Below the pieces are notes generated by a model, which was given only the letters and a program-made list of their open reading frames with translations, was not told where the DNA came from and ran no database searches. Positions 1 to 13,800 of a stretch of DNA of 64,000 nt are shown piece after piece. Position numbers and translations under genes: made by a program. Origin of the DNA: Setaria digitata (Eukaryota; Nematoda; Chromadorea; Rhabditida; Setariidae); the NCBI GenBank assembly GCA_003640385.1, contig RCAB01000336.1, positions 1 through 64,000 of the forward strand, written 5' to 3'. Each line of letters starts with the position of its first letter. Positions within the stretch are counted from its first letter, which is position 1.

Positions 1-3000
1 ATGCGTTTGGAAATAGCTTTCCAAGGTATGCTCATCGCGTTTCTGTCGACTGTGAGTTTGCTTATGAATTTGTTGGTGCTTTTTGTGGCGAATTCGTCCC
101 ATTGCTTGATGTTCTTGATGATTATAGTGTTCGTTCTCTGCATGATGCTCAGCGTACCATATATCTTCACATACTCCGAGATCTTTATTAATTTCCGCCT
201 GTTTGTCGGGCGATAAACGTTTGATGTATTCTCGAACCTAGATGATACTACTTTGGAATAGGATTTTTATTTGGTGTACAAAATGTTTCGTTGATGACTT
301 TTGGTAATTTTTTTCTTTAGATGTTAAGAGGGAATTGAAGTAATCCTTAAAAAAAGTTGAGTGCTTGTGAAACTCTTTTTTTTTTTTTTTGCTTTAAATT
401 TATTTCTACAGGATTTGCATCATGGGATTTTGCGGTACCTTGCGCTTGCAAGCGGAATGATCAGTATGGTGTAATTTTTCTAATTCTGCTCGCTCCTCAG
501 CAGAGGTTACTTCGTTTAGCCACTCGTAGCAGGATTCTTTGGTTTTCTCAATAACATGTCGTTGTTTTTCAGTCCCCATGTTTTTGATGTGAGACAGTAA
601 CCTGCAAAGGAAATTTACTGGAGATTATTTTTTCGATGTTTTTATATCATGATTTTTCGTTATACAGTGATGTTTAGCAAATGGTGAATAACGTTTTGAC
701 AAAAAAAAAATACAGTTTCTAACAAGAAATTTTATCAGGAAAGACACTAATATCAATGTTGGAATTTACTTCAAGTTTGCCATTTCTCTACCTTCCTTAC
801 CAAAGATAATTTACTTAAAGTTTGCCATTTCTCTACCTTCCTTGCCAAAGATTCTCGTGCTTTTTTGAAGTTTTCATAACAGATATACCGCATTATGGTG
901 CTATTTTCTTTTCGTAACTGTATCTAGCTGAAGATTAGCTAAAAACCGCTGAATATTATACTTTTGCCTAATTGTCGACAACGGTTCACCACTCTCTTTC
1001 ATCATTTTGATTTCTGCTTTCTGTTCAGATGTAAGCCAGGAAAGGTGTTTTTCCATCAGGGCATCAACATCACGTTTCGATCGACCAATTTGTTTGTGGT
1101 ACACATCATCACATATCTGAAACATGACTGATCATGAGTCAAGTCTTTAAAAGAGTCCGTGATAAAATGGAACGAACGAACGAACGTGCATTCGAATATT
1201 AGAGGCTTCATGATTGGTTTCTTTGCTTGTTCATCTTGTTGTAGCTTTTTTCTTTGCGGAGGGAGGGAAACAACGGGTTAGGCGGAAGCAAAGGCGTTGG
1301 TGTGATTATGTTGAAGGGCAGACTACCGGAACAATTCTACATTTCACTGGTGTAGAGATCACCAAGCATTCTCCCTCGGGATTTCATAATTTTTAGACCG
1401 TCAATTATAAAATTATGTAGCGATTTTTCCTACCATTTGCTTATCATGTCATTATCACTTTACATCTTTAGAACCCTTAGTCAGATTTTGCTGGCAGGAC
1501 TCGTTTCATGTTGTTGAGTTACTTGATTCAAGTTATCATGTTTTCTTCTCAATGTCGAATTTTTTTCTAATTCACAACTGGTTGTTTTATAGATGGCAGG
1601 ATAAAAAGGGTGTCCCTGATAAAATTCTACACTAAAATGTCAAAAAATATTCAGAATCTTCTTCCCTCCTATTTGCTCTCTCCAGAAAAGAAAAAAAAAG
1701 ATTTTAGGAGTAAAGTGAAATGTTTTGACCTGATAAAACTTATAAGCCTTGTCTCGTATATCTTGCGATTGCCGATTCAATATTTCATCAATAAGTTTTT
1801 TATGTTCATCATGATTCGTGTGATCGTGGTCAGCTTCTAATTTTTTAATTTCGTCTTCCCTCGCAAGAGCCAGAAAATATTTCTTGCATTTTTCCTAGAA
1901 TGTATACAAGTTATACTTAATGTTAGTGTTGCGATTTTGACTCTTGTTTAATGCAACAAAGTCGTTTTGACAAAGTCACTAAATATATCTATCTTATTTT
2001 TATAATTCAGAACTAGAGATAAGGGAATTATTGCAGTAGTACCTTATAATCGCTTATGAATTGTTTCTGCAATGCTTCAGGAAGTTTAAGAAAATGTCCA
2101 TTAACTTTTCTGTGTATATCATCAAAAGATGATCCATTGTTACGCATTTCCTGCAGTTCATGCTTCTGTTCATCGGTCATCCATATGATCCATTCGTTGT
2201 ATTCCTCATCCACATAACGTTTCTGACGACTAGAATTCATAACTTCTCTCCACATTTCACGACAAATATCTATAACCACTTCTTTTAATAGGTGAATAAA
2301 ATTTTAAAGTGATATCTTTTTTTTGGCCTCATTCTTCTGATGAATGTTTTAGAAATTTTTGTGTCATATTTAATAATCGTTGTGTTATTAATAACCTTTT
2401 ATATAATGCAATTTTTCTTGTTCTTCTTTAGGTAGTCGTTCGAAATACTCTTCTAGTAGAGTGTTGAAAACTAACCGATTTCCTCTCTGCAATTTCGAGT
2501 TTAATTTGCTAAAAAATCCAAGTCTTTAAATTCCAACTTCAGATTTGAACTCCGAAGTCTCTAACTGCAAAAGTTAAAATATTTTACCTTAAACGAATAT
2601 AAGAGTAATTGAATTTCGTTAAAATTTGTTACTTCTTGAATCCACTGAATACATTTCGCTTTGTACTGGGAATCCAGTTCCTTTTTTTTATGCTGTGGAA
2701 GTACCGAATAATACTGCTCTACCTCAAAAAAAAAAATAAAGTGCTGTGTTTCAAAACAGTAATAAAATAATAAGCTGTTAGAACACAAGTGCTGGACGAG
2801 TAAAAAATTAAATATCTCTGTTAAATGGGCATTGTTGCTACAAAGTTCATTTGCATGATAAATTAATATTTTTCACAAATCGGAGATGAACCTGTGCGCT
2901 TACTTTTCGTTCAATATTCTTTTCGATGGCTCCACCAGCCTTCATGTCTTCTACCAATGCAATCTGTTCACTAGTAAGAATTTGGTCATACCCGCTCCGT

Positions 3001-4505
3001 CGCGATAAAGAATGTCGAAAACTACGGACTAAACTTTGCTGAGCATCCATGCTGTATAATTTGTTGCAACCATCCTAACAGATTTCAAATTTTTACTGTT
3101 TCAAGTTGTGAAAAAAATTTTCTCATAAAGGTGGTTTTTCATAGTTTCAAAGTTCCGAATGATCCTCAGAGACAGGTCTACAATCTCCAAATTATTCCAA
3201 GAATTGCAGAAACGGTACTTTCCATAAGTCGATTTGTTCCTGTTCCTCTTCTGGTAGACGACTCTTATACTCGTTTAATTTTGCACTGTATTCTTCGATA
3301 TTCTGCTCCATTCTTAGAGTCTCAAGTTCAGCTATTTCATTTTCGGTAGCAACCTGCACCACAAACGAAATTCATAATATTGGTTTGAACTAATTTCTTG
3401 GCATTGAAAAAATCCAAATTTCCAAATGCACATTTTTTAGAAGCTTCAGCTAAATTTGTCATACCTTATGAAGCCATTTAATGCACAGTTTCTTATACTT
3501 TTCACCCCATTTCTTTTTTTCTTCATCTGACAATTTTGAGAAAAATTCCAGCATTCTGTTTACAATTTCCTGCTTAGACATTTTATCGTTTTCCATCTGG
3601 AATAAGCTAATTTACACTTTGCTCTTTTTTTATGGCTAGAAAATTTGTTCTTGGAATTTTCTAAAGCTATTTAAGTGAAAGAGAAAAACTGATGGCAATG
3701 ATTCAGCAAAGATTCGGTGCTATTTTAAACACTTCGTGACTTCAAGCATGCTTCATCAATTACTTCAACCATAATTTAATTTAGTTACAGTTTAATTATA
3801 AATTACAAAATTCCTTCCAAGTACGTTTTGGACTGACCTTTTGAACCTCCTGCTTCTGCTCGTGCGATAACCAGTCGTGCAGTTCATAGCTTCTCTTCTG
3901 TCTATAGTTTATCATTTTAAGCGTAATCCAAATGTTGATTAACTGATTTGAGCTGTTTACTGATTCACTATTTAACTTTTCAACTTTTAATGGTGCATTA
4001 TAGTTTAAAGTTCGGTTACGGCTAGGAAATGATTTTTGTTAAAGAAAAGTTTGTATACCTTGTAAGTGTATATTTGTCTTCAGGATCCTTGCCATCTTCT
4101 AGATTCATCTTTAAATGGCGCACTTTTCTTGATGTTCCCATTTTTTCTTGCATATCGAATACACTTCCATGCCTGCCCTGAAAAATTTCTGCCTTTTTCT
4201 TAAGCGATTTTTTTGGCTTTTTATAAATCATTTTATGATTCCATTAAATTTTAAATGTATTGCAAATATTTCCTCTCAGATAGTAGCTTTCATCTTTGGT
4301 ATCAGTCATTCAAAAAATTAAATAATGAAATAGACTTTCGAATTTGGTAATTCTTACAGATGTTAAAATTTCTGTGAGTGTTTCATGTAACAAATTTATG
4401 AACACAACAAGGAAGATATCTTTTTCATTTAAAGCGAAATCTTACAGGTCTCGAAATGACACAGATAAATAGAGTGGCCATCCATATCGTGCAACGTATC
4501 AACAT
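1..4505 (-). CDS. npa-1: Nematode polyprotein antigen/allergen (NPA, ABA-1/gp15-400/DVA-1 family), 5' part
   Basis: Secreted precursor cut into fatty-acid- and retinoid-binding helical units (known for the family). Exons on the minus strand: 4505-4446, 4177-4059, 3901-3838, 3596-3465, 3353-3219, 3074-2904, 2722-2588, 2486-2396, 2281-2043, 1894-1730, 1116-962, 601-439 and 237-1; all phases agree and 622 residues are visible. The start is the ATG at 4505, opening a 20-aa signal peptide (MLIRCTIWMATLFICVISRP) 18 bases after a TTTCAG acceptor. Processing sites: RQKR about 60-63, LSRR 193-196, RQKR 321-324, RSKR 449-452, RQKR 607-610. Units carry the family signature: HDWLSHEQKQEVQK (unit 1), WIIWMTDEQKHELQEM (3), HLSWLTSEQKAEIKMM (4), each with later Cys-x-x-W/F-type helices. 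Unit 2 (ILTSEQ) lacks the nearly invariant Trp. Unit 5 starts at DEHTLESYF and is cut by the window edge. Family certain, exact exon ends good, 3' end unseen. Confidence 0.87.
766..853. repeat. Tandem direct duplication, about 43 bp, period 45
   Basis: Two copies, 766-808 and 811-853, share the core TTTGCCATTTCTCTACCTTC and differ at only about three positions. They lie in the NPA intron between exons 962-1116 and 439-601. The period is a multiple of three and the minus strand stays open across both copies, but the flanking exons join in phase without them, so they are called intronic. Confidence 0.85.
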
Positions 4506-4523
4506 TGCTTTTATCGATAACCA

Positions 4524-4530
4524 CTGAAAT
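4524..4530 (-). promoter_or_regulatory. Putative trans-splice acceptor of the NPA gene
   Basis: A TTTCAG acceptor lies 18 bases upstream of the NPA start codon on the minus strand, with no upstream coding exon needed. In nematodes this arrangement is typical of spliced-leader addition; the leader itself is not visible, so this is inference. Confidence 0.4.
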
Positions 4531-7500
4531 CCTTATCGATTAAACTGAGATAGTAAGAACGTAAAGCATGAACTGGACGAACAATTGAATTGCGATATAA
4601 TTCAAAAATAAAAAAAAACGAGCTGATACGATTCTTTTCTAAGGATGAATCAAATAATAGCCATGAGGGAAATTTACCAATTATTTAAATTTGACAACAA
4701 GAACAAATCATCCACAATTTTTAATTATTTTTCAAAAAAATTCCTCACTGATTATCTATTTGTCCTTGACTGTTTAAGTATATAGCGAAAACCTTTAATG
4801 CTTAATATTACTATTTTATGCAAAAATAGAATAGGAAAGTAAAGAAATGTTCTAAAAAGCTATTTTATAGAAATAGAAGAAATGAAAAGTAAGCATTATT
4901 AGGTAGAGACTGATAATAATAAAAAAGTCGAATGCAGTGTAGAGAAACAACTGCAAAGGTTAATCCTCTTTGGTCACTCTGTCCATCAAAAAGTGGTCCG
5001 GTAGTTCCGTTTTCTACTTTCTCCTTTTCTTCTACCTTCCCTTCTCCCTCTTGAACTCTAAAGTTAACGTAGGTCATCTCAGCGGCGAACAGATGAGAGA
5101 AAGCAGCAGCTGCTGTTTGACTAATTACCGAATAAGAAATGGAATGGTCACTCATAGATATGTATTATTACGCAATATTCTCCAAACTTCTTCAAGATCA
5201 CCACTAAGAAAGCTTAGTTTATGAATCGTTCTGCTCTTAATGATCGTATTAATTAATATCGTTGTACTAATTAATGTTCGCTTATGACGTGTTTTTTCAT
5301 GCAAATACAATTGGAAAATATGAAAAATTATTACTAGCTGATATAAAAATTTTATAAGAAGCTATATGAGAATCTTGCTGTTTATGTTTGCCTGTGACTA
5401 ATTTTTACACATCGCTGAAATTAAATGGTCAGATTAAATTTCAGTCTTAATAAGAGGGTAAAAGATACTTTCGTGCTGTAAGAAAAGTGCAGCTGCAGCT
5501 TGGTGTGTTTAAATTCATCGAGAAATTTTGATATGCTCTCTAATATAATTTAAAGGTAATTGGAAAAAGTGCAAAATTTCACTATTGGTTTTGAGGAATT
5601 AAAAAAAGTTTTTCCTTAAGAAATGGAAAGAACTTCTTGACGATTTACGAAATAAATCCAGAGAATAGAGGTGGAACTATAGATACACTACCAGGGTTCA
5701 GTGGAGCAACACTATGAGAAATCCACAAATCCATCGAACTGTAGTTAGAACAGTTTCATATTCAACAAACAGATTTTGGTCCCGTGATAATACTTTGGAC
5801 TATCTGTATTTTTGTTTGACTGATCAGATTCACAAATATTACTGAAGATAAAAATTTTAATCTAACGACAAAAAGCCTTTAGATTAGTTACCTGGAAGTC
5901 AAATTTTGTTAGGTCTGAATCATATGAAAGAATGCAATAGGATGGATTCAGAGCAGAAGAAAGTGAAGAGGCTATGAAATAAATAAGAAAGATTCAGCTA
6001 CCGCTTAACGTATCATCAAAAACTATATGTGAGGAGCAATAAATACCTGATGGTTTGTCATCATTTTCATTTTTAAAAACAATTTATCAACACCAGTTGT
6101 TAGGGAAATGTTGGAAATTCAAAATCATTTGTCTACTGACTTTTCATCTTAAAAACATTAAATTAAGTTTCGTGAAACAAAAAAGCAAAGAACAGAAAGC
6201 AGAATTCTTGGTTATAAGGGAAAAGTGCACAGTTGTTTCCTGGAAATTTTAAAGCTTAGCCGAAAACAGGACGATGATTAAGAAATCATTTAAAACAAAT
6301 TTGTGGAATGTTAAACAAAAAATCGACTAAATTTCAAACCGAAAATCTATAAATTTAATTTAGTCACACTTAAAACATCGCAAATTATCTAGAGAAATAT
6401 CCTCTATTTTTATCTCACCGTAGGAAAAAGGCAAGATAATTGTTATCTTAAGCAATTTTCGAAAAGACCAGAAGTCCAAACTAATTGAAACAGTAATGCG
6501 GAATAAATTCCATTCTTTTCATTAGAGATTATCCTCTACTTCTGTAACAGTTTAATAAAATGCAGTCATTTTTAGTTTTAGATTCTCTATTTGATAAGAA
6601 TTACAGCCATAGATAGAGCAGAATTATAATAAATCCCACTTGCGATTTTTTTTTTTTTGGAAAACAAAATCACAAGAGCAACGCATTAGACTTTGCAAGT
6701 CTTTTAATCAAATTTAATGAACTGAATAAAAAATTAAACACGATTAAATCTTGATTTAATTGTCTGTTTTTTTAATAGTGGCACCTTCTTCAATTCAAAT
6801 AAAATTAGTGAACTGTGAATAGCACATGTTATTAGCAATTATGATTGAAATTTCGTTAGCAATCAGTGATTATATTTGAAAAGCGATTTTAATAATTTTC
6901 CCTTTGATAACTGGAAATACTATTCCGTGGAGAGACGTGGTGTCATATTACACTATAAATCATCTTTTAATAACTGTTTATCAATGAAGCACATAACTAC
7001 TACGGATAGTAGGTTAAGTGCGTTTTTACAAATTGTAGGATGTATGCAAAAGTTTGGAGTAAGAGAAAGGAATGAAGATAAATGGAAGCTCACAAACAGC
7101 AATTTGCAATAGATCTTTTCAGGAACAAATACCGATCACCGACTAGAGAAGGATGTCAGCAATTGGGATATCATAAATTTTAATTTCTGAAGTTACAAAA
7201 ATAAAATTGTTCTCGAGATCAAGTCTGGGTAAGACGACAGGCGCTTTTCAAATTTTGCCTTCCTTAGTGTAAAGCGATTTTGCCGAAATCAACAACTTAA
7301 GATCAAATCAGCAGCTGAAATTTCAAAATTTCTAAATCATCGATCCTAACTGAGTGATCCATAAAGTAAATTTTAGATATTTCATCTGGATAAATTACAT
7401 TCACTGAAATACTGGCTAAAAATTTGCTCTTCCTCAAAACATTAATTCTTACTTTCCAATGTTAGTTAAAAATAACTGAGTAAAATGGAAGTTTGGGAAG

Positions 7501-10464
7501 CCTATGTAATGCATATATAATACAACCTCATCAGTAGCACCATTATATTAGTGTAATACCTTTGAAAATATTTTTGTTAAAATAAATTTCGCAATATGAA
7601 AAGTATGAGCGCCAGTTTCAAAATTCAAATTTATCTAGTTAAGGTTATTTTACAACTTTTTCAGCCAGGTTGTTGATAGACTTTTTAGACTTTTCACTTT
7701 TTTAACTACATTTAGAAAAAATTTGAACTTATTACACGAAACACCAATTATTATTGAAAAATTTGTAACAAATTGATAGTAAAAGGACAGCAACTGTTAA
7801 GAGAGATTTGAAAACGTACTTCAAGATTACATCGTAAGCATCGTAAACAGTTAAGAAAAAAGTAACAAGCAATATAGTAACAAAACATAAAACAACAAAC
7901 TTAAAAATGTGTGAAGTCGTTGTGATAAAGTGAAGTGAAAAAAAAACTGAAATTTATCAAACACAATAATGGATTGTACTTTAAAATGTTAGAAAAGGAA
8001 AAAAAAAATCGTGTTGTATTGATAAAAGTATTACTGTTCAATTCATAACTGAAATGTGCTGCAGCAAATTTTCATTTCAAGAGGCTTAATGTGCAGAGCA
8101 AAATAAGTTTAAAAAAATGCACAGCACTCAGTCAAAAAAAAAAAAAAATCCATTTACAAAAAAAAAAAAATAAAGAAATAAATTTCTCAGAGACCCAAGA
8201 TAATGATTCGTTATTTCAAAAATGATTTTGAACATAATGAAAAGAAAGCAACCATAATAAATAATTGCCTTTCATGCTTTTTTAAAACACTTTTTAGTCT
8301 TTTTTTCAAATATTCCCGTGATGCTATGACGTCGGTTTTAGTGTGACTGATATTATAAATGTGTTATCATCGCATTTTGTTCAATTTCAACATGTTTTGT
8401 TTTCCAAAATTTTTAAATTTTTTTTTTTTAATTTATTTCTTCAAATTTGACATGGTAAAACAACAAATTCTTGTAGTTTTCTGTTAGGAAATGCATACAA
8501 AATAGTGGACGAAACGAAAAATCTTGCAGAAAAAATTTTTTCTTCTTTAGTTTCTATAACCTTTTTGTTTTTGTTACCCTTTTGCTATACATCTCTTTAT
8601 AACCTATGAATTGATACCTTCGCTTTTTCTGCTTCTTCACGAAAAAACTTTTCTAATAACAAGCAAAATGTCGGAAGGTGCTACAGAAATTTATTTCAAC
8701 AAAACAATAACATAATTGCTTATTAGAAGTTTCTCCAAAAAATTTTTAATTGTCATTTTAATGGCATATATGATTCTTACATATCAAATTCAAGAGACAA
8801 AAACTGAAAATGCTTCATCTGATTATTACTAAAAGCAAAACTTCGAACTATCAACTTGAAAGTGAATTTTTTCTTTTTGGAGGATTTCCGAATAAATCAG
8901 GTGTGACTTTACACATAAGCAAGTAAGTCAAGTTTAATAAGAGCGAAGGGAAAGGTGGCAGTTTAAAGAGCAAGATGAATTACAAAAGATACAAGGTCAA
9001 GCTTATCTGATTGTTGAAATAAAAACATGTTGATGCATTTTATTCCTTTTATTTTTTTATATTTTTCAAGATTTATCATTGATAGAATTTATCCTTTTTA
9101 CGATCTTTTAAAATATCCTTTGAAAATGAAGCTCGACGATGAGGAGTACTTTTTTTATTCTTCTAAAACCTTTTTAAAATAAAATACACATATAGTGGAA
9201 CAAAATTTCCTCAAATTCTGGAAGTTTTTGGATTTCTTAAACAAAAAGTTATTATTGGTAATAAACTGATAAATTGAAAGAAAGTTGCGAAGCAATTACA
9301 AAGCAAATGACGCAGCAATTCTCTTATACATTTTATTTGCCGAATGCAATAATTGCTCAAAAAACAAATTTCAAGAATGTCCATTGTTTTTTCCTCAAGA
9401 AATGACTGCAACAAAAATGAATTTGCAAAGATTCAAAAAGGAAATGAAGAAAGTAACTGATAAACCTGCTATATCATAAATGGGTTTAAATGCAAACTTG
9501 ATGGTTTAAATGCAAATCCAATTTCTTGGCAACTCTTTATAATTCTCTGTGTTGCAAATTCAAACTGTGAGAGAGTGAGAAAAACTAAAATAGTTAAGGA
9601 AACTTTTTCCTTTCATAAAAGTTAAGCACTTGCTTCATAGTTTCTGTAACTTTTACAGTATGGGCACAATAACAGTTTTCTTGAGCTACGTACTGCGCCC
9701 GAGATTTTCGTATTATTTGGAACAGAATTCATCAGCTACCATTTCTGATAGCGATTTAAAATATTGAAAAATGACGATTTCAATAATTAAGAAAAACTTT
9801 CTTCTTTCATAGTTTGCCTATTTTCAAATCAGGCGAGATATAATGATCTGAAATGGTCGAAAGGTAAAACAAGAAGTCAGCAATATTTTATTACTGAACC
9901 ATAAATCTGACTGATAAAATGAACACATCACAGACAAATGAACGAAGAAATTGCATCAAAAGAATGGAAATACATTACAAAAACATATAAGCATACAGCG
10001 CTTCATGCACTTCCAATCTTGGAAACAATTCAGAAAGCTATTCGAATTAGCATTTAAGTGGAGGAAAAAGACTGGAAGGGACAAAGAGAAAGTGATAAAA
10101 ACTTTAGATGGAGTGGTATGTTCAAAGGTGACGAAAACTCCGAGACTATAATGATGATAGTATTAAGTAAGTGACACATCAGGTTTTGTACTACGGCTGT
10201 AATGGAAAAGGTTAATGGCCCGTTTCATATCTGTTCTTAGGAAAAGCTAACGGCTACCGAAAACTACAAAATGTTCATCTTTTTGTTAAAAACCAAAGAA
10301 AAGAACTGTTCTTACCAGTTATTTCGACAAAATTAAGTGACTTATTTGCTTCACTACTGATTGCATTTAATAATTTGACACTTTACTATTATAAAGGAAA
10401 TTTGAAAAGACCTTCAAGCAAAGTATTAAATTAATAAGCAATATAAATTGCTACTGTAAAAGAT

Positions 10465-10493
10465 AGAGAGAGAGAGAGAAAAAAAAAAAAAAA
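10465..10493. repeat. (AG)n microsatellite running into poly-A
   Basis: A dinucleotide AG run at 10465-10479 is continued by about 15 A residues, in intergenic sequence 3' of the FERM gene. Confidence 0.9.
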
Positions 10494-10858
10494 TAACGGT
10501 CAGAATGAGGCAGCACGTCGAACACGTAGCTATATGAAATTCCTTACGAGGAAGAACAATAAAAGATATCGTCGAACTGCCGGATGAATAAAGATGTACA
10601 ACAGCGCCGAGTTATTTACCAGGCTAATTTTTTTTCATACAATCAAACGAACGAAAATCCTCGCTTGGTGGTCTCGATAGCTCCTTCTTTTCAAGCTAAA
10701 CTGAAACAGCAACTAAACAGAAAACAATAAATAACGATGATCGCAAGGAACGGAATCCAAAATACAGAGCACAGATCCCCTTGAAGATCAACGATGAAAC
10801 AAAAATGATTTTCATAAAAATATATAACAAAGAAATTGTACAGATGCGTAGTGAGCAA

Positions 10859-13800
10859 TCAAGCAACCATTTGCGCACTGTTTATTGCCGCAGGCGAAGG
10901 TGGACATCGTGGTGGCGGATAAGGCGGCGGCGGTGGCAAATCCAACACCGAATGTGACATAATCCAACTGAATGTAAATAATATATGTAGAGTAGCAACA
11001 GTTATGGGATGGAGCAAATATGCAAATTTAGGGGATTTTTCTATCGAATTCTTGAAATCTCGAGAACTGTCTCAGACAAGCATGCGTTCCTCACTCACTG
11101 GTATCAGCGGACAAGTATATCCACTTTTTTGCGACTTCTCATTGTCTCGGACTGCTCGTCCTGCTCTGCAAATGTTCAAACTGTGCGAAACGGCTGCAAA
11201 AGGCAACGTGGACAACGTGGCAAGTAGTGCATTTCGGGTATTCCGGACACTGCAAGCCTTGTTGAGAGCCCTTTCGGAATCGCAGATGATCCCAGTTTAA
11301 AGTAACCTTATGATTCGAATAATTCTTGAGGGAAGACTTCTTGAAGGGGAGCAAAATTTAAGCTCACCATAACTGCTGATAAATTCAATCATTTATTTAC
11401 ATTGCTTTGAATTACTTTTTTTTTAGAACTGAACAGAAGTTCAACGTTATTGTATGTGTGGGGAATTCTTTTAAGTTAAACAATCGTAAAATGCTAATTT
11501 GAAAAGTGTATAAAGAAAGAGAAAATGGAACGAAGAGCTACTGCCATCAATGATAGTACGATCAGTCCACTCCCTCAGTAAAATAGGTCCAAGTTAAAAT
11601 GCAACTAAATTTAAAGAATTTCATGAAGTGCGAACGACATGCATGTCTGACTTATAATAACTTCTATTCCAGCATGCTGAAACAACTATTGTTCGCGAAT
11701 ATCCATGTCCACATGAACTGAAGAATCGCCTGACACCTGACAAAAATCAACAGTAGCTCATTAGTAATGACCTACAATATGTGCCACTTAATTATGAGGG
11801 GTGAAAAAATTAATAAGACGAAATTACCTCATTTGGTTTCGACCAGCTGCATATGGTGAATAGTAACAACAGGAAGGTGGTGAAAGGTCTGGCACGTAGA
11901 TTTCTCGATGATACACAGGCGCTCGACTTGTAGATGGCCGTGTAGTGTACATGGGTGTTGGTCGAGAATCGTAAGTCGCTGAGGTAAAATGTGGTGACGT
12001 TGTAACTAAGATAGATGATGAAAGTTCTTGACATGAAGATGGTCGTTGCAACTGCGAATTGGTTGCTGTAGAGTCATCGAGTACTGCATTTAGTGAGGAT
12101 AACATTGGATTAGATACAGATGGCACACCGAGTCGTGTAGTAGAGGAATTTGAGTTAATTGCTAATTGTGCACAAGAACCTGAAAAGAGGACACGTCTAA
12201 TTAAATCTCAAATCGTTCTTGAATTTCATCAAGTCTGAAATATTCCATGAATGAGTTACTGGAAAGTTCCTTCACATTTACCTTGCTGATGCTCCTGCCA
12301 CAGCGCTCTCATCATTGGATACTGTCGGATACGACTATTCAAAGTCAAGTCTTCTTGTTCATCGGTGTAAGAATGCCTTTGAGACAAGGTATCTTTTGGT
12401 ACGATATTAGGATTCGGATATGTTGGGCACATCGCCGTCGTCTTCTGTCCATAGCGTACACATGCCTGCTGTAAATAATTAATGGTTTTCAGGAAATACA
12501 TCATGAAAGATCTGACTAACTTCGAAAAAAATGAATTAGATTTTGTTTTTAATTGTATTTCAAATCATATGCGTTGCTTGAGATAAAAACTGTATTTCAT
12601 ATATCAAATTCTTGAAAGAGTATCAAAAAAAGGAAAAGGAAAGGAATCCAGTGATGCTGAAAATAACGACTACCTGTAAGAGAGCATGTTCATAAGGAGG
12701 TGGTTGCTTTGTATAAATAGGAAACCGTGTTCCCGCTGATGATTTTGAGTGCTTCACTGAGGTTGCCGCAACTGAGGACGATACCGGCTGCTCAGCCTTC
12801 AATGTCACTTTTGTCAACTAAGAAAAGGATCGAAAAAATTCCATTGCTTCAATTCAGAATTCATTAAGAAGTGCATCGGACAGATTTAGAAGAATGCATC
12901 TCTTACGTCATCGAAGTATTGCTGAGAATTGTGTGCCGGCATGCTCTGAACACGACTAATTCCACAAACAGCATTAGTGTAGGGTAAACGTTGTCCGTGA
13001 CGCTTTTGAAATAGGCCGTTATTGCTTCCTGTATGCACAACAGGTGGTGTGAAGGAGGCTGAAGGACGAGACGATGACGATGATCCAACTAATGGAAACT
13101 GACATGAAGTGGTAGGTACTGATGTTAGTGGTGACCCTGATCTTGCATAAACCTGCAAACAAAAAAGGAAATTCAGTAGAGAAGTACGTGTTGTGCGAAT
13201 CTCGAGCAATACAGATTGTTTGGGAAGCTGTGGTGCTAGCGAGCATGTGACATAACATGCAGTGACAATAAGTTTACTCAATTAGGATTTTAGAAAAGTA
13301 AGTGACAAATTCCTGCACTGTTACAATTTTGATTTGAATAAATTGAAAACTGTGCTCGAAAAATGAAACACCTGATAATGGAGTTTCGGTTCGGAATGAG
13401 TAAGATGAGTAGAGGTTTCAAGTGGACATGAATTAGCAATCCCAGAAGGACTAAGACCAGCCACAGTAATCCATCTTGGCTTCATGTTTGGATTTGGATT
13501 TGGTCGATAGTAAGGAATTTGCTGTTTGTTTTGAGTGTGGAAAGATTCTAGCATTTCATTGTATTGCGGGGGTTGTTTCAGAATCACATCCGTTAAGAAT
13601 TCATTTCTTTCTGTTTCTTCCTGCAATAACATACTCACGAGTCTTTTCTAGTCCATCAAGGAAAATTTAAGACTAAAAATTCATACAAGCAGACAACTTC
13701 CTAAATGAAAGAATAAAAATTTTCCTATTAGACTGCTAAAATTTAGTGTAATCAAAATTAATTGTAACACTACTTGCATCAGAACTAATGAAGGACTATT

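Larger units (their letters stand above)
4506..10858. other. Intergenic region, no gene seen
   Basis: About 6.3 kb of AT-rich sequence between the NPA start and the 3' end of the FERM gene. Its open frames are short, lack splice context or family resemblance, and look like chance. It contains homopolymer A tracts near 8140-8175, an (AG)n run at 10465-10479 followed by poly-A to 10493, and presumably the NPA promoter on its left side. Confidence 0.7.

Noticed and set aside
4865..5224. Overlapping open frames on both strands (96 and 84 codons)
   Set aside because: No family resemblance, splice context or start context. They mirror each other on opposite strands, as chance frames do.
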